DNA of 15,177 nt from an uncultured Bacillota bacterium (GTDB taxonomy: Bacteria; Bacillota; JAAYKD01), in assembly GCA_937897315.1 (NCBI GenBank), contig CALCNS010000070.1, forward strand, positions 1 to 15,177, written 5' to 3'. Positions within the stretch are counted from its first letter, which is position 1; the number at the start of each line of letters is the position of its first letter. Under the pieces are notes generated by a model. The model was not told the DNA's origin. It made no database searches and saw nothing but the letters and a program-made list of their open reading frames with translations. Positions 1 through 6,027 of the stretch are shown in pieces. The position numbers and the translations under genes were made by a program.

Positions 1-1
1 T

Positions 2-622
2 CCCAAGGTAATGCATTGGATTACATCATTGTTGACGTGGTTATACAAGAACAGAACGCTTGATACATTAACAGGTTTTGAGCAGCATATTGAAAAGTTT
101 ATAAAAGGCGAAGTTGTCGAGAATTATTTCACGGACTGCAACTTCGACCTTGGGGCTAATACCCCTCATATTGTTTTCAATTACCTTGATTATCTACTTT
201 GGAAGATGGAGTTTGATCGTTCAAGGGATAAAACGCGGTATAGATATTCTGATTTTATCTTTGAATTTCGTAATTCTGTTGAGCACTGGTACCCGCAGCA
301 TCCATCAGGTGATACATTTGAAGTCTGGGGTCAGAATGAAGGTGTAAACCATTTTGGAAATCTTTGTATTATACAACGTACAGTAAACTCTAAATTTTCT
401 AATATGTCTCCGGAGTCAAAGCAAAGCACCTTTGAAAATATGATTTCAAAGGGAAGCATTAAGTTGCGAATTATGTCAGAGCTTGTTCAAAAAGATATTC
501 AGAGTGGCAGAAATCCAAATCTTACGTGGAAGAAAACGACATATCTTAACCACGGGATAAAAATGCTGAACATATTAGCAGAAGCGTGCGGTGTTGTCGA
601 TTGTATTCGACCATTGGAGTAA
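2..622 (+). CDS. DUF262/DUF1524 (GmrSD-like) nuclease, C-terminal part; 5' end outside window
   Basis: The reading frame is open to the left edge, so the first in-window ATG (position 11) is probably internal and only the C-terminal roughly 206 residues are present. Numbering from that ATG, residues 90-98 read VEHWYPQHP, which matches the (I/V)EH-x-x-PQ core of the DUF1524 His-Me-finger (HNH-like) nuclease domain, with H92 the likely catalytic histidine. It is followed by FGNLCII near 115-121 and NSKFSN near 126-131, the usual GNL and N-S-K-x-S-N motifs of the same domain. In known relatives (GmrSD, type IV restriction of modified DNA) this domain follows an N-terminal DUF262 ParB-like NTPase, expected here upstream of the window. 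The gene lies before a small protein and a helicase-nuclease, a defence-island setting. The domain call is firm; the substrate (modified phage DNA) is inferred from the family. Confidence 0.75.
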   Translation, partial: PKVMHWITSLLTWLYKNRTLDTLTGFEQHIEKFIKGEVVENYFTDCNFDLGANTPHIVFNYLDYLLWKMEFDRSRDKTRYRYSDFIFEFRNSVEHWYPQHPSGDTFEVWGQNEGVNHFGNLCIIQRTVNSKFSNMSPESKQSTFENMISKGSIKLRIMSELVQKDIQSGRNPNLTWKKTTYLNHGIKMLNILAEACGVVDCIRPLE

Positions 623-727
623 CAAAAGATCGCTATCACTGCCTAATGCAGATGTTGACGATGCAGGCTTAAGTGATAATGAATTATGTATAACGTCAGA
701 GAGGAGAACTCCGGAGGAGTAAAACCT

Positions 728-1105
728 ATGAAAAAGTATTGTGATCACAATGAATACGAAATTGAGATAAATGAACCGGTAGTTCTCCGTGAGGATATTA
801 AGGAGATTGGCCTAAAAGCCGGTATAAGCGGAACTGTAGCTGATGTAGTTGAAAAGGGAAAAGAATACAAAGTATCATTTCCTTGTGCTGAATCATCACC
901 GAACTTCATATTCAAACACGAACAACTGTGGCCAACTCTGCATTATCGGCATAAGCACATTTCTTATAGGGAGATCGACGGCACTCTCTATATAGTCGAG
1001 TCCGTGTCCAGCCCGGATGCAAAAGAAACAATTGAAGAAAAGACGAAACGCTTTGTTGTAAACCACGTGCTGGAAGATTTAAAAAAAGAAAGGAATACTC
1101 CGTAG
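728..1105 (+). CDS. Small DUF4926-like protein, 125 aa
   Basis: I start this at ATG 728 because GGAGGAG (713-719) lies 8 bases upstream; an earlier in-frame ATG at 686 has no such site. Residues about 12-60 (EPVVLREDIKEIGLKAGISGT, then V-A-D-V-V, ending in an EQLWP segment) follow the pattern of DUF4926-type small barrels: a 'VVL-x-E-D' strand, 'GL-x-x-G-x-x-GTV' turn, and 'YKVSF' strand. The remaining 65 residues are charged and not recognised, ending in a lysine/glutamate-rich helix. There is no signal peptide or membrane segment, so it should be cytoplasmic. It lies between a GmrSD-like nuclease gene and a helicase-nuclease gene and could be an accessory or immunity subunit, but that is inference from position only. 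The stop codon lies inside the stem of a hairpin. Confidence 0.7.
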   Translation: MKKYCDHNEYEIEINEPVVLREDIKEIGLKAGISGTVADVVEKGKEYKVSFPCAESSPNFIFKHEQLWPTLHYRHKHISYREIDGTLYIVESVSSPDAKETIEEKTKRFVVNHVLEDLKKERNTP

Positions 1106-1127
1106 GCATCAACCTACGGAGCGTTCC
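1092..1127 (+). other. Hairpin overlapping the stop codon of the DUF4926-like gene
   Basis: CTCCGTAGG (1098-1106) pairs perfectly with CCTACGGAG (1113-1121) around a 6-base loop. An outer GGAA/TTCC pair (1092-1095 with 1124-1127) extends it across a 2x2 mismatch. The stop codon TAG (1103-1105) is inside the left arm. There is no T-tract after it, so it is a poor intrinsic terminator; it may stabilise the 3' end of the upstream mRNA or dampen read-through into the helicase gene. Confidence 0.5.
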
Positions 1128-1163
1128 TACCCGCTTGAAGATTGTCTGTGGATCGGCTTAATG

Positions 1164-1191
1164 TTGTTTACCGCATAGATTATTATATCAT
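1164..1191 (+). promoter_or_regulatory. Possible promoter for the helicase gene
   Basis: TTGTTT (1164-1169) and TATCAT (1186-1191) are separated by 16 bases in an AT-rich stretch about 70 bases before the helicase start. Both boxes are imperfect and AT-rich DNA gives such matches by chance, so this is tentative. If real, the helicase can be transcribed independently of the two genes before it. Confidence 0.3.
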
Positions 1192-1259
1192 ATCTGGATA
1201 CTTGGGAAACAACAAAGAAGTTCCTGATATGTAATATTCTTTTTAATGGAGGCGATTGC

Positions 1260-4130
1260 ATGAGCTACTTTTCTGATTTATATACGGCAATACATTATCC
1301 GATTGCTTCTGATCATTCTGTCGGGCTAAGAAACGCTCAAATAGGTGCCATTCATGCAATTGCTTCACATTCGACATTAGAACCATTGGATGTTGCCGTG
1401 ATAGTAATGCCGACTGGGTCTGGTAAAACTACAGTACTAATGTTGGCTCCATATATACTCCAAAAGTCAAAAATACTTATTGTGACACCTAGCGCATTGG
1501 TTCGTGGGCAGATTGTTGACGATTATAAACAATTGAAAACACTAAAGAAAATAGGAGTTTTTTGTGAAGGTGTTATGCCTCCCAAGGTATATGAAGCTGA
1601 GCATTTGTATTGTGACGAACAAGTTAATGATATTTCTTCTGCTGATGTTATTGTAGCTTCACATCAAGTTGCAGCATCAATATCAGAGAGTGATATCAAT
1701 GCTCTTTTCGATTATGTAATAATAGATGAAGCTCACCATGTTCCTGCTCCAACTTGGCAAAAAATCATTAACAATATGAAGCATGCTGCTTCGCTATTGG
1801 TGACAGCTACTCCGTTTAGGTTAGATAAAAAGGAAATCCAGGGTTCGCACATATATAATTATCCGTTGTCTAAAGCGTACCGTGATGGAATATTTGGTTC
1901 TATTAGTTTTCTTCCAATTGATGAAGCAGCGGATAAGGACAAATTAATAGCAATTGAAGCTGAACGAGTATTGCTAAATGACAGATCTGACGGATATGAG
2001 CATTATTTAATGGTTCGTACGGATACCAAAGACAAAGCCAAGGGGCTGGAAGAACTATATAAAGAAAATACAAGACTTCGTTTAAAACGGATTGACAGCT
2101 CTATGGCCTTCAGTACGATACAGCGTACAATAAAAGCATTAAGGAACAAAGAACTCGATGGTATTATTTGCGTTGATATGCTTGGAGAAGGATTCGATTT
2201 TCCAAATTTAAAAATAGCAGCCGTACACGAACCACAAAAATCGCTTGCAAGCACCCTTCAATTTATCGGACGTTTTGCTCGGACGAATGCTGATAATATC
2301 GGAACGGCAAAATTTATTGCAATGAATGATGAGGCACTACGCATTGAAAACCGTAAACTATACACAAGCGATGTAGTCTGGCAGGATATGATTATTGAAA
2401 TGTCAGAAGAAAAAATCAATAGCGATTTGGAAAACAGCAAGGCAATAAAACAGTTTTCTAGACCGGAGAATGGGCAGGATACAATATCACTGCATAACAT
2501 CCGTCCCAATTGTCATGCACGTGTGTATCGTGTAACTGGATTTAATATTGCAGGTGTTTTCCCGGAAGAATTATCAGTCGGCGAAAACATATACAGGAGC
2601 AGTGATACTAATACCATAGTTGGTATCGCAACAATTAATGACACTCCGCTTTGGCTTGAAAGCAACCAACCTCTTAATACTGAGGTAAATCTTTATATTG
2701 TTCATTATCAAGTTGAAACAGGGCTTTTATTTATCTATTCACAACAAAAAACAGAGTTGGTTTATAAATTAATAGCAGGAAGCTTTTGTGAATCACATAA
2801 CAAAATACCGCGTGATGAAATGAATAGGGTTCTTGCTGGATTCTCCAATTATGAGTTTTTTAATACCGGAATGCAAAACAGATATGCAGAAACTGGGGAA
2901 TCGTATCGGATCTATGCTGGTTCGAATACGGCAGCCTCTATTGATGAAAACACTGGTATGATGCTATCTGCGGGGCATGCTTTTTGCAAAGTGACTCAAG
3001 ATGGTGCAGATGCGACTATTGGATATAGTAGTGGCTCAAAGTTTTGGAGCAGTTCATATCTATCTTTACCTGAGTATATTTCGTGGTGTGATTCATTTGG
3101 GGAAAAAATTGTCAACAGAGGACTGGAAGTAAAAACTAATACAAATTATGACCGCTTGCCTATCCCTACAGGTATAAGCAAATATAGTGATAATATCTTA
3201 TTCTGTTTCTTTCAGGAAAATACATTTTTGTCGCCACCGTCTTTACGCGTTAATGGAACAAGCGAACGGTTCGGCTTATTGACTGATGCAAGTCTTAAGG
3301 TCGTTGGCACTACTCCTGATGGGGATGGTGTAGTCTTTGACTTTGTATTTGGTGACGTAACAGAGCAACTTACATGCAATACTCTGGGAGAATACTCTTC
3401 TTCTACAGATCTAATTGTATGTAAAGACGGTGCACATGCAACAACATTGTCAAAGTATTTTACAGAAAATCCTCTCTTATTCAAAACAGCAGACGGTACT
3501 GTGTATTACGGACATGAAGTACTTAAAGGAAATGCGAACTTTGAAAACTTTAATCAGAGCCGGATTATCACATTTGATTGGATTGGATCAAACACTGATA
3601 TTACAAAAGAAGCTAAAGATGCACCTGAAGGGAAAGTAACAATCCAAACTGCCCTAAAAGAGCACCTTCTGCAAGACGGACAGTACTCCCATATTATCTA
3701 TGACCATGGGACTGGAGAAATCGCCGATTATCTTACTTTCAAATCAGACGAGTCGTTTATCAGAGTTGAACTGTATCACTGCAAAGCAATGAAGGGAGCA
3801 AAATATAACTCTTCCATCGATGATGTCTATGAAGTAGCCCAACAAGCAATAAAAAGCACCGTATGGATTAAGTCGAAGACTGCTTTACTTACTAAGATAC
3901 AAGCACGTATAAAAGGTGGAAGTTCAGATAAATTTATACGTGGAGATAATAAAACGCTAAAAACATTACTGCAAAGTCAGAAAGCGATGGAGGCTACCAT
4001 ATACATAGTCCAGCCTGCAATAAGTAAAGCTTCACCAATGAACGAGCCTTTTGGGAAGATTTTGTCTGCTGCTGCATTCTATATTAGGCATACCGGACGA
4101 GCAAAAGAACTTAAAATAATAGGAAGTTAA
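1260..4130 (+). CDS. SF2 DEAD/DEAH-box helicase with C-terminal nuclease-like domain
   Basis: The ATG follows GGAGG (1248-1252) by 7 bases. The 956-residue product has a complete superfamily 2 ATPase core: Walker A PTGSGKT (51-57), IIDEAHH with the DEAH box at 156-159, VTATPFR (181-187, motif III), GEGFDFP (309-315, motif V) and QFIGRFAR (334-341, motif VI with arginine finger). Residues about 400-790 are unrecognised. Near the C-terminus, GEIADYL (819-825, D823), then VELYHCK (836-842, E837 and K842), then a conserved-looking D-D-V-Y-E-V-A-Q-Q-A-x-K-S block (854-866) resemble a PD-(D/E)XK-type active site, though the E-to-K spacing is longer than the classic E-x-K. The helicase assignment is certain. 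A translocating DNA-cutting role against foreign DNA is inferred from the fused nuclease-like domain and the GmrSD-like neighbour. Base composition appears more AT-rich than in the htpG region, consistent with an acquired island. Confidence 0.88.
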   Translation: MSYFSDLYTAIHYPIASDHSVGLRNAQIGAIHAIASHSTLEPLDVAVIVMPTGSGKTTVLMLAPYILQKSKILIVTPSALVRGQIVDDYKQLKTLKKIGVFCEGVMPPKVYEAEHLYCDEQVNDISSADVIVASHQVAASISESDINALFDYVIIDEAHHVPAPTWQKIINNMKHAASLLVTATPFRLDKKEIQGSHIYNYPLSKAYRDGIFGSISFLPIDEAADKDKLIAIEAERVLLNDRSDGYEHYLMVRTDTKDKAKGLEELYKENTRLRLKRIDSSMAFSTIQRTIKALRNKELDGIICVDMLGEGFDFPNLKIAAVHEPQKSLASTLQFIGRFARTNADNIGTAKFIAMNDEALRIENRKLYTSDVVWQDMIIEMSEEKINSDLENSKAIKQFSRPENGQDTISLHNIRPNCHARVYRVTGFNIAGVFPEELSVGENIYRSSDTNTIVGIATINDTPLWLESNQPLNTEVNLYIVHYQVETGLLFIYSQQKTELVYKLIAGSFCESHNKIPRDEMNRVLAGFSNYEFFNTGMQNRYAETGESYRIYAGSNTAASIDENTGMMLSAGHAFCKVTQDGADATIGYSSGSKFWSSSYLSLPEYISWCDSFGEKIVNRGLEVKTNTNYDRLPIPTGISKYSDNILFCFFQENTFLSPPSLRVNGTSERFGLLTDASLKVVGTTPDGDGVVFDFVFGDVTEQLTCNTLGEYSSSTDLIVCKDGAHATTLSKYFTENPLLFKTADGTVYYGHEVLKGNANFENFNQSRIITFDWIGSNTDITKEAKDAPEGKVTIQTALKEHLLQDGQYSHIIYDHGTGEIADYLTFKSDESFIRVELYHCKAMKGAKYNSSIDDVYEVAQQAIKSTVWIKSKTALLTKIQARIKGGSSDKFIRGDNKTLKTLLQSQKAMEATIYIVQPAISKASPMNEPFGKILSAAAFYIRHTGRAKELKIIGS

Positions 4131-4229
4131 GGTTGTAACTGAACTATAAAACCTGTAAGCCCTCCTGAGGAGAGAAATGCACAAACGCCAGATAAATCTT
4201 TGCATTGTATTAATTTGGTGTTGCTCACA

Positions 4230-4268
4230 CAAAAAGAGCACACACCCGTAGGGTGTGTGCTCTTTTTG
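4230..4268. terminator. Strong intrinsic terminator, likely bidirectional
   Basis: An 18-base-pair perfect stem with a 3-base loop (GTA, 4248-4250): the left arm starts CAAAAAGAGCAC and the right arm ends TGCTCTTTTTG. The A-tract on the left and T-tract on the right let it work in both directions. It ends the helicase transcript. Confidence 0.9.
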
Positions 4269-4290
4269 GTGCGGGCAAGCCTAGCATAGA

Positions 4291-4341
4291 AAACGAATAT
4301 TCTATTTCTACAAGAACGGAATATTCGTTTATTCTTTTTTT
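4291..4341 (+). terminator. Second intrinsic terminator after the helicase
   Basis: AAACGAATATTC (4291-4302) pairs with GAATATTCGTTT (4319-4330) over a 16-base loop, followed by a run of seven T (4335-4341). The stem is AT-rich and so weaker than the one at 4230. Together they would strongly prevent read-through into the liv leader. Confidence 0.65.
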
Positions 4342-4410
4342 GTCAGCAGAATTGAAAGGCATAAACCATCTGTATGACACTTTCCTTTGACATTCTTTAA
4401 AAAATTGGCG

Positions 4411-4439
4411 TTGACGTGCTCTAGATTCTGTTGTAGACT
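4411..4439 (+). promoter_or_regulatory. Promoter of the liv leader/operon
   Basis: TTGACG (4411-4416), a 17-base spacer, and TAGACT (4434-4439) form a good sigma-A type promoter. Predicted transcription start is about 4446, only about 10 bases before the ribosome binding site of the leader ORF, as expected for a leader-peptide transcript. A perfect inverted repeat TGTTG-N9-CAACA (4429-4447) spans the -10 and start site and could be an operator. Confidence 0.65.
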
Positions 4440-4469
4440 TAGCAACAATACCTGACAGGAGGAAGCATC

Positions 4470-4709
4470 ATGAACGATAACGTCAAAAAAACAACGGCAT
4501 ATCGTCACAACGTGCAAACCATGCACGCTTCTTTCTTCTGCGCTAATACCGTGTTACATGCAAAAGACATAGCTATGGCTGTGTCTTTTTTTGTTGTCTT
4601 AGTTATATCGGCTCTGCTTAATCTGCAGGGCCTTATTAGCATTATTATTTTATCGATTATTATTTTATCGGAGTCTACTCGTAAGCGCTTGAGGCAGTTT
4701 ACCGACTAA
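4470..4709 (+). CDS. Putative branched-chain amino acid leader peptide of the liv operon (79 codons)
   Basis: A strong AGGAGG (4457-4462) lies 7 bases before the ATG, directly after the predicted promoter. The first about 34 residues are polar with three histidines. From codon 36 on, the product is dominated by branched-chain residues: 19 of the 32 residues 36-67 are Val, Leu or Ile, ending in IIILSIIILS (58-67), then a short basic tail to a TAA at 4707-4709. This recalls the Val/Ile/Leu-rich leader peptides of ilv and leu operons in enterobacteria, and the genes downstream encode a branched-chain amino acid type transporter. One intrinsic terminator hairpin lies inside the ORF and another follows its stop. 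The alternative is a real small membrane protein with one long hydrophobic segment; a start at ATG 4575 would give only the hydrophobic half but lacks a ribosome binding site. The leader role is inference from composition, position and structure. Confidence 0.55.
   Translation: MNDNVKKTTAYRHNVQTMHASFFCANTVLHAKDIAMAVSFFVVLVISALLNLQGLISIIILSIIILSESTRKRLRQFTD
4511..4527 (+). other. Small hairpin in the leader ORF
   Basis: CGTGCA (4511-4516) pairs with TGCACG (4522-4527) over a 5-base loop, followed by a pyrimidine-rich stretch but no true T-run. It could be a transcription pause hairpin that couples RNA polymerase to the leading ribosome. This role is speculative. Confidence 0.35.
4562..4592 (+). 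terminator. Intrinsic terminator/attenuator inside the leader ORF
   Basis: AAAAGACATAGC (4562-4573) pairs with GCTGTGTCTTTT (4578-4589), 12 pairs with one T-G wobble, tetraloop TATG, with seven T at 4586-4592. It has full terminator form but lies within the translated leader, so ribosomes moving through codons 31-41 would unfold it. This suggests expression depends on leader translation. Confidence 0.65.
4641..4670 (+). repeat. Perfect 15-base tandem duplication of Ile/Leu codons
   Basis: ATTATTATTTTATCG occurs twice head to tail (4641-4655, 4656-4670), in frame, coding Ile-Ile-Ile-Leu-Ser twice as codons 58-67 of the leader ORF. A duplication that doubles the block of control codons would increase sensitivity to charged tRNA-Ile. 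Confidence 0.95.
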
Positions 4710-4737
4710 ACCCTTAACTAGGGTGTTCAACGGTGCC
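4693..4737 (+). promoter_or_regulatory. Possible antiterminator pairing
   Basis: GGC (4693-4695) plus ACCG (4701-4704) can pair with CGGTGCC (4731-4737), seven pairs around a 5-base bulge, enclosing a small ACCCT/AGGGT hairpin (4710-4724). This would consume the left arm of the terminator at 4729. The left side lies just upstream of the leader stop codon, so a ribosome terminating there would mask it, while one stalled on the Ile codons would leave it free. A competing small hairpin GTTTA/TAAAC (4697-4711) is also possible. Confidence 0.35.
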
Positions 4738-4762
4738 GCATCAAAGCGGTACCGTTTTTTTT
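4729..4762 (+). terminator. Intrinsic terminator/attenuator between leader and livJ
   Basis: AACGGTGCCGC (4729-4739) pairs with GCGGTACCGTT (4746-4756), 11 pairs with one G-T wobble and a 6-base loop, with eight T at 4755-4762. It stands 62 bases before the livJ start and after the operon promoter, so transcription must pass it to express the transporter. Confidence 0.85.
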
Positions 4763-4823
4763 ATTGAATTTTGCGGTCCCGGGAACCGTGAAAGATAAAA
4801 TAACGAAAGAGTGGGTGTCTATT

Positions 4824-5996
4824 ATGAGGTTTGTCAAAAAGGGTGCGTTTTTCGCAATGATGCTTTTGGTCGCCATGGTACTAAGTGCTTGCAACCAGCC
4901 AACTCCTGCTGCAACGAATGTAGAGGCGAAGAAAGATGTCGTCTTGAAAATTGGAGGTTCTGGACCATTGACGGGGGCTGCTGCTAGTTATGGAACTTCG
5001 GTGAAACAGGGTGCTCAAGTTGCTGTAGATGAAATCAATGCCAATGGTGGCGTTCAAGGGATGAAACTGGAATTGCTTTTTGAAGATGATGCAGCCGACC
5101 CAGCCTTGGCAGTGAGTGCATATGCTCGCTTAGTAGATAAAGGGATGCATGTGTCCATGGGAACAACGACAAGCGGCGCTGGAATGGCGATGACCGAAGA
5201 AGTTAAAAAAGATGGTTTCCTTATGGTGACACCTTCTGCTTCACAAAAGGAAATCACTCGTTTTGATAATTGTTTTAGGGTCTGTTTTACCGATCCGGAT
5301 CAAGGAACGTACGCAGCAGATTTTATTGCTGATAATGGAGTTGCTAAGAAGGTTGCTGTTCTGTACGATAAATCCAGCGATTACTCCACCGGCATCAGAG
5401 ACTCTTTTGTGAAGCAAGCAGCAGAACGCGGGTTGGAAGTCGTGTCGGAACAAGCTTTTACTTCACAAAGTAATACAGATTTTGCGGTTCAGATTCAAGC
5501 CATAGCCAATTCTGGAGCTGAACTGGTGTTTTTACCGATTTACTATCAAGAAGCTGCAATGATTCTGAAACAGGGAAGTACTTTAGATGTCACTTTCTTT
5601 GGTGTGGATGGTATGGATGGAGTGATTACACAATTAGGAGCAGAATATGCGGATCTTGCCGAAGGAGTCATGCTACTTACACCATTTGCTGCAGACTCAA
5701 CCGATGAAAAGACTGTTCATTTTGTGAAGCTTTATCAAACAGCATATCAGAGCACCCCAGACCAATTTGCTGCAGACGCTTATGATGCAGTATATACCAT
5801 TGCAGCAGCTGTGAAAGCATCTGGAGTCCAGTCGACGGATGAGAAAGATTTCAATACGAAGCTTGTTGCAGCGATGACAGAGATTACAGTAGAAGGCGTG
5901 ACAGGCACGATGACTTGGAGCAAAGAGGGAGAACCGGCAAAAAGTGCAACGGCTGTAGTCATTGAAAACGGCAAATACGTGGCTTACAAGAAATAG
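4824..5996 (+). CDS. livJ: Branched-chain amino acid type ABC transporter substrate-binding lipoprotein
   Basis: I start at ATG 4824 because it gives a clean lipoprotein signal: MRFVKK, a hydrophobic core, then LSAC with C23 as the lipidated cysteine. An earlier TTG at 4764 would start just after the attenuator T-tract with no ribosome binding site; GTG 4788 is in frame but would bury the signal. The mature 367 residues are a Peripla_BP_6 (type I periplasmic-binding fold) protein: IGGSGPLTGAAASYG and QGAQVAVDEINANGG near the N-terminus, and a lobe-2 start at KKVAVLYD. It should be anchored outside the membrane and deliver ligand to the LivH-LivM channel. The usual ligands are Leu, Ile and Val, but relatives bind amides, urea or aromatic acids, so specificity rests partly on the leader upstream. 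The ribosome binding site (GTGGGTG near 4811) is weak compared with its neighbours. Confidence 0.88.
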   Translation: MRFVKKGAFFAMMLLVAMVLSACNQPTPAATNVEAKKDVVLKIGGSGPLTGAAASYGTSVKQGAQVAVDEINANGGVQGMKLELLFEDDAADPALAVSAYARLVDKGMHVSMGTTTSGAGMAMTEEVKKDGFLMVTPSASQKEITRFDNCFRVCFTDPDQGTYAADFIADNGVAKKVAVLYDKSSDYSTGIRDSFVKQAAERGLEVVSEQAFTSQSNTDFAVQIQAIANSGAELVFLPIYYQEAAMILKQGSTLDVTFFGVDGMDGVITQLGAEYADLAEGVMLLTPFAADSTDEKTVHFVKLYQTAYQSTPDQFAADAYDAVYTIAAAVKASGVQSTDEKDFNTKLVAAMTEITVEGVTGTMTWSKEGEPAKSATAVVIENGKYVAYKK

Positions 5997-6027
5997 TAAA
6001 CGTATCAGAGGAGAGGAGGTGGCTTCC

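Larger units (their letters stand above)
4131..4410. other. Intergenic boundary between defence block and liv operon; two terminators, no gene seen
   Basis: Between the helicase stop and the liv promoter I see no credible coding sequence. The stretch holds a short GC-rich palindromic piece (CTCCTGAGGAG near 4162), then two successive strong hairpins listed separately. Small open frames on the reverse strand here have no ribosome binding site or recognisable protein content. Confidence 0.6.

Noticed and set aside
912..1112. Reverse-strand open frame opposite the DUF4926-like gene
   Set aside because: No ribosome binding site, and its content is the complement of a well-supported + strand gene.
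4329..4526. Reverse-strand open frame over the liv promoter and leader
   Set aside because: It runs through the terminator and promoter, has no ribosome binding site and no recognisable protein.
4690..4762. T-box riboswitch upstream of livJ
   Set aside because: AGGGTG followed by GGTGCCGC slightly resembles the T-box AGGGTGGNACCGCG, but six bases interrupt it and I find no stem I, specifier loop or AGTA bulge in 4446-4690. A translated ORF with a good ribosome binding site occupies the leader instead.
5962..6027. ATG 5962 as the livH start
   Set aside because: It lies inside livJ and adds a polar, basic extension; the TTG at 6028 has AGGAGGT at ideal spacing and gives the normal family length.
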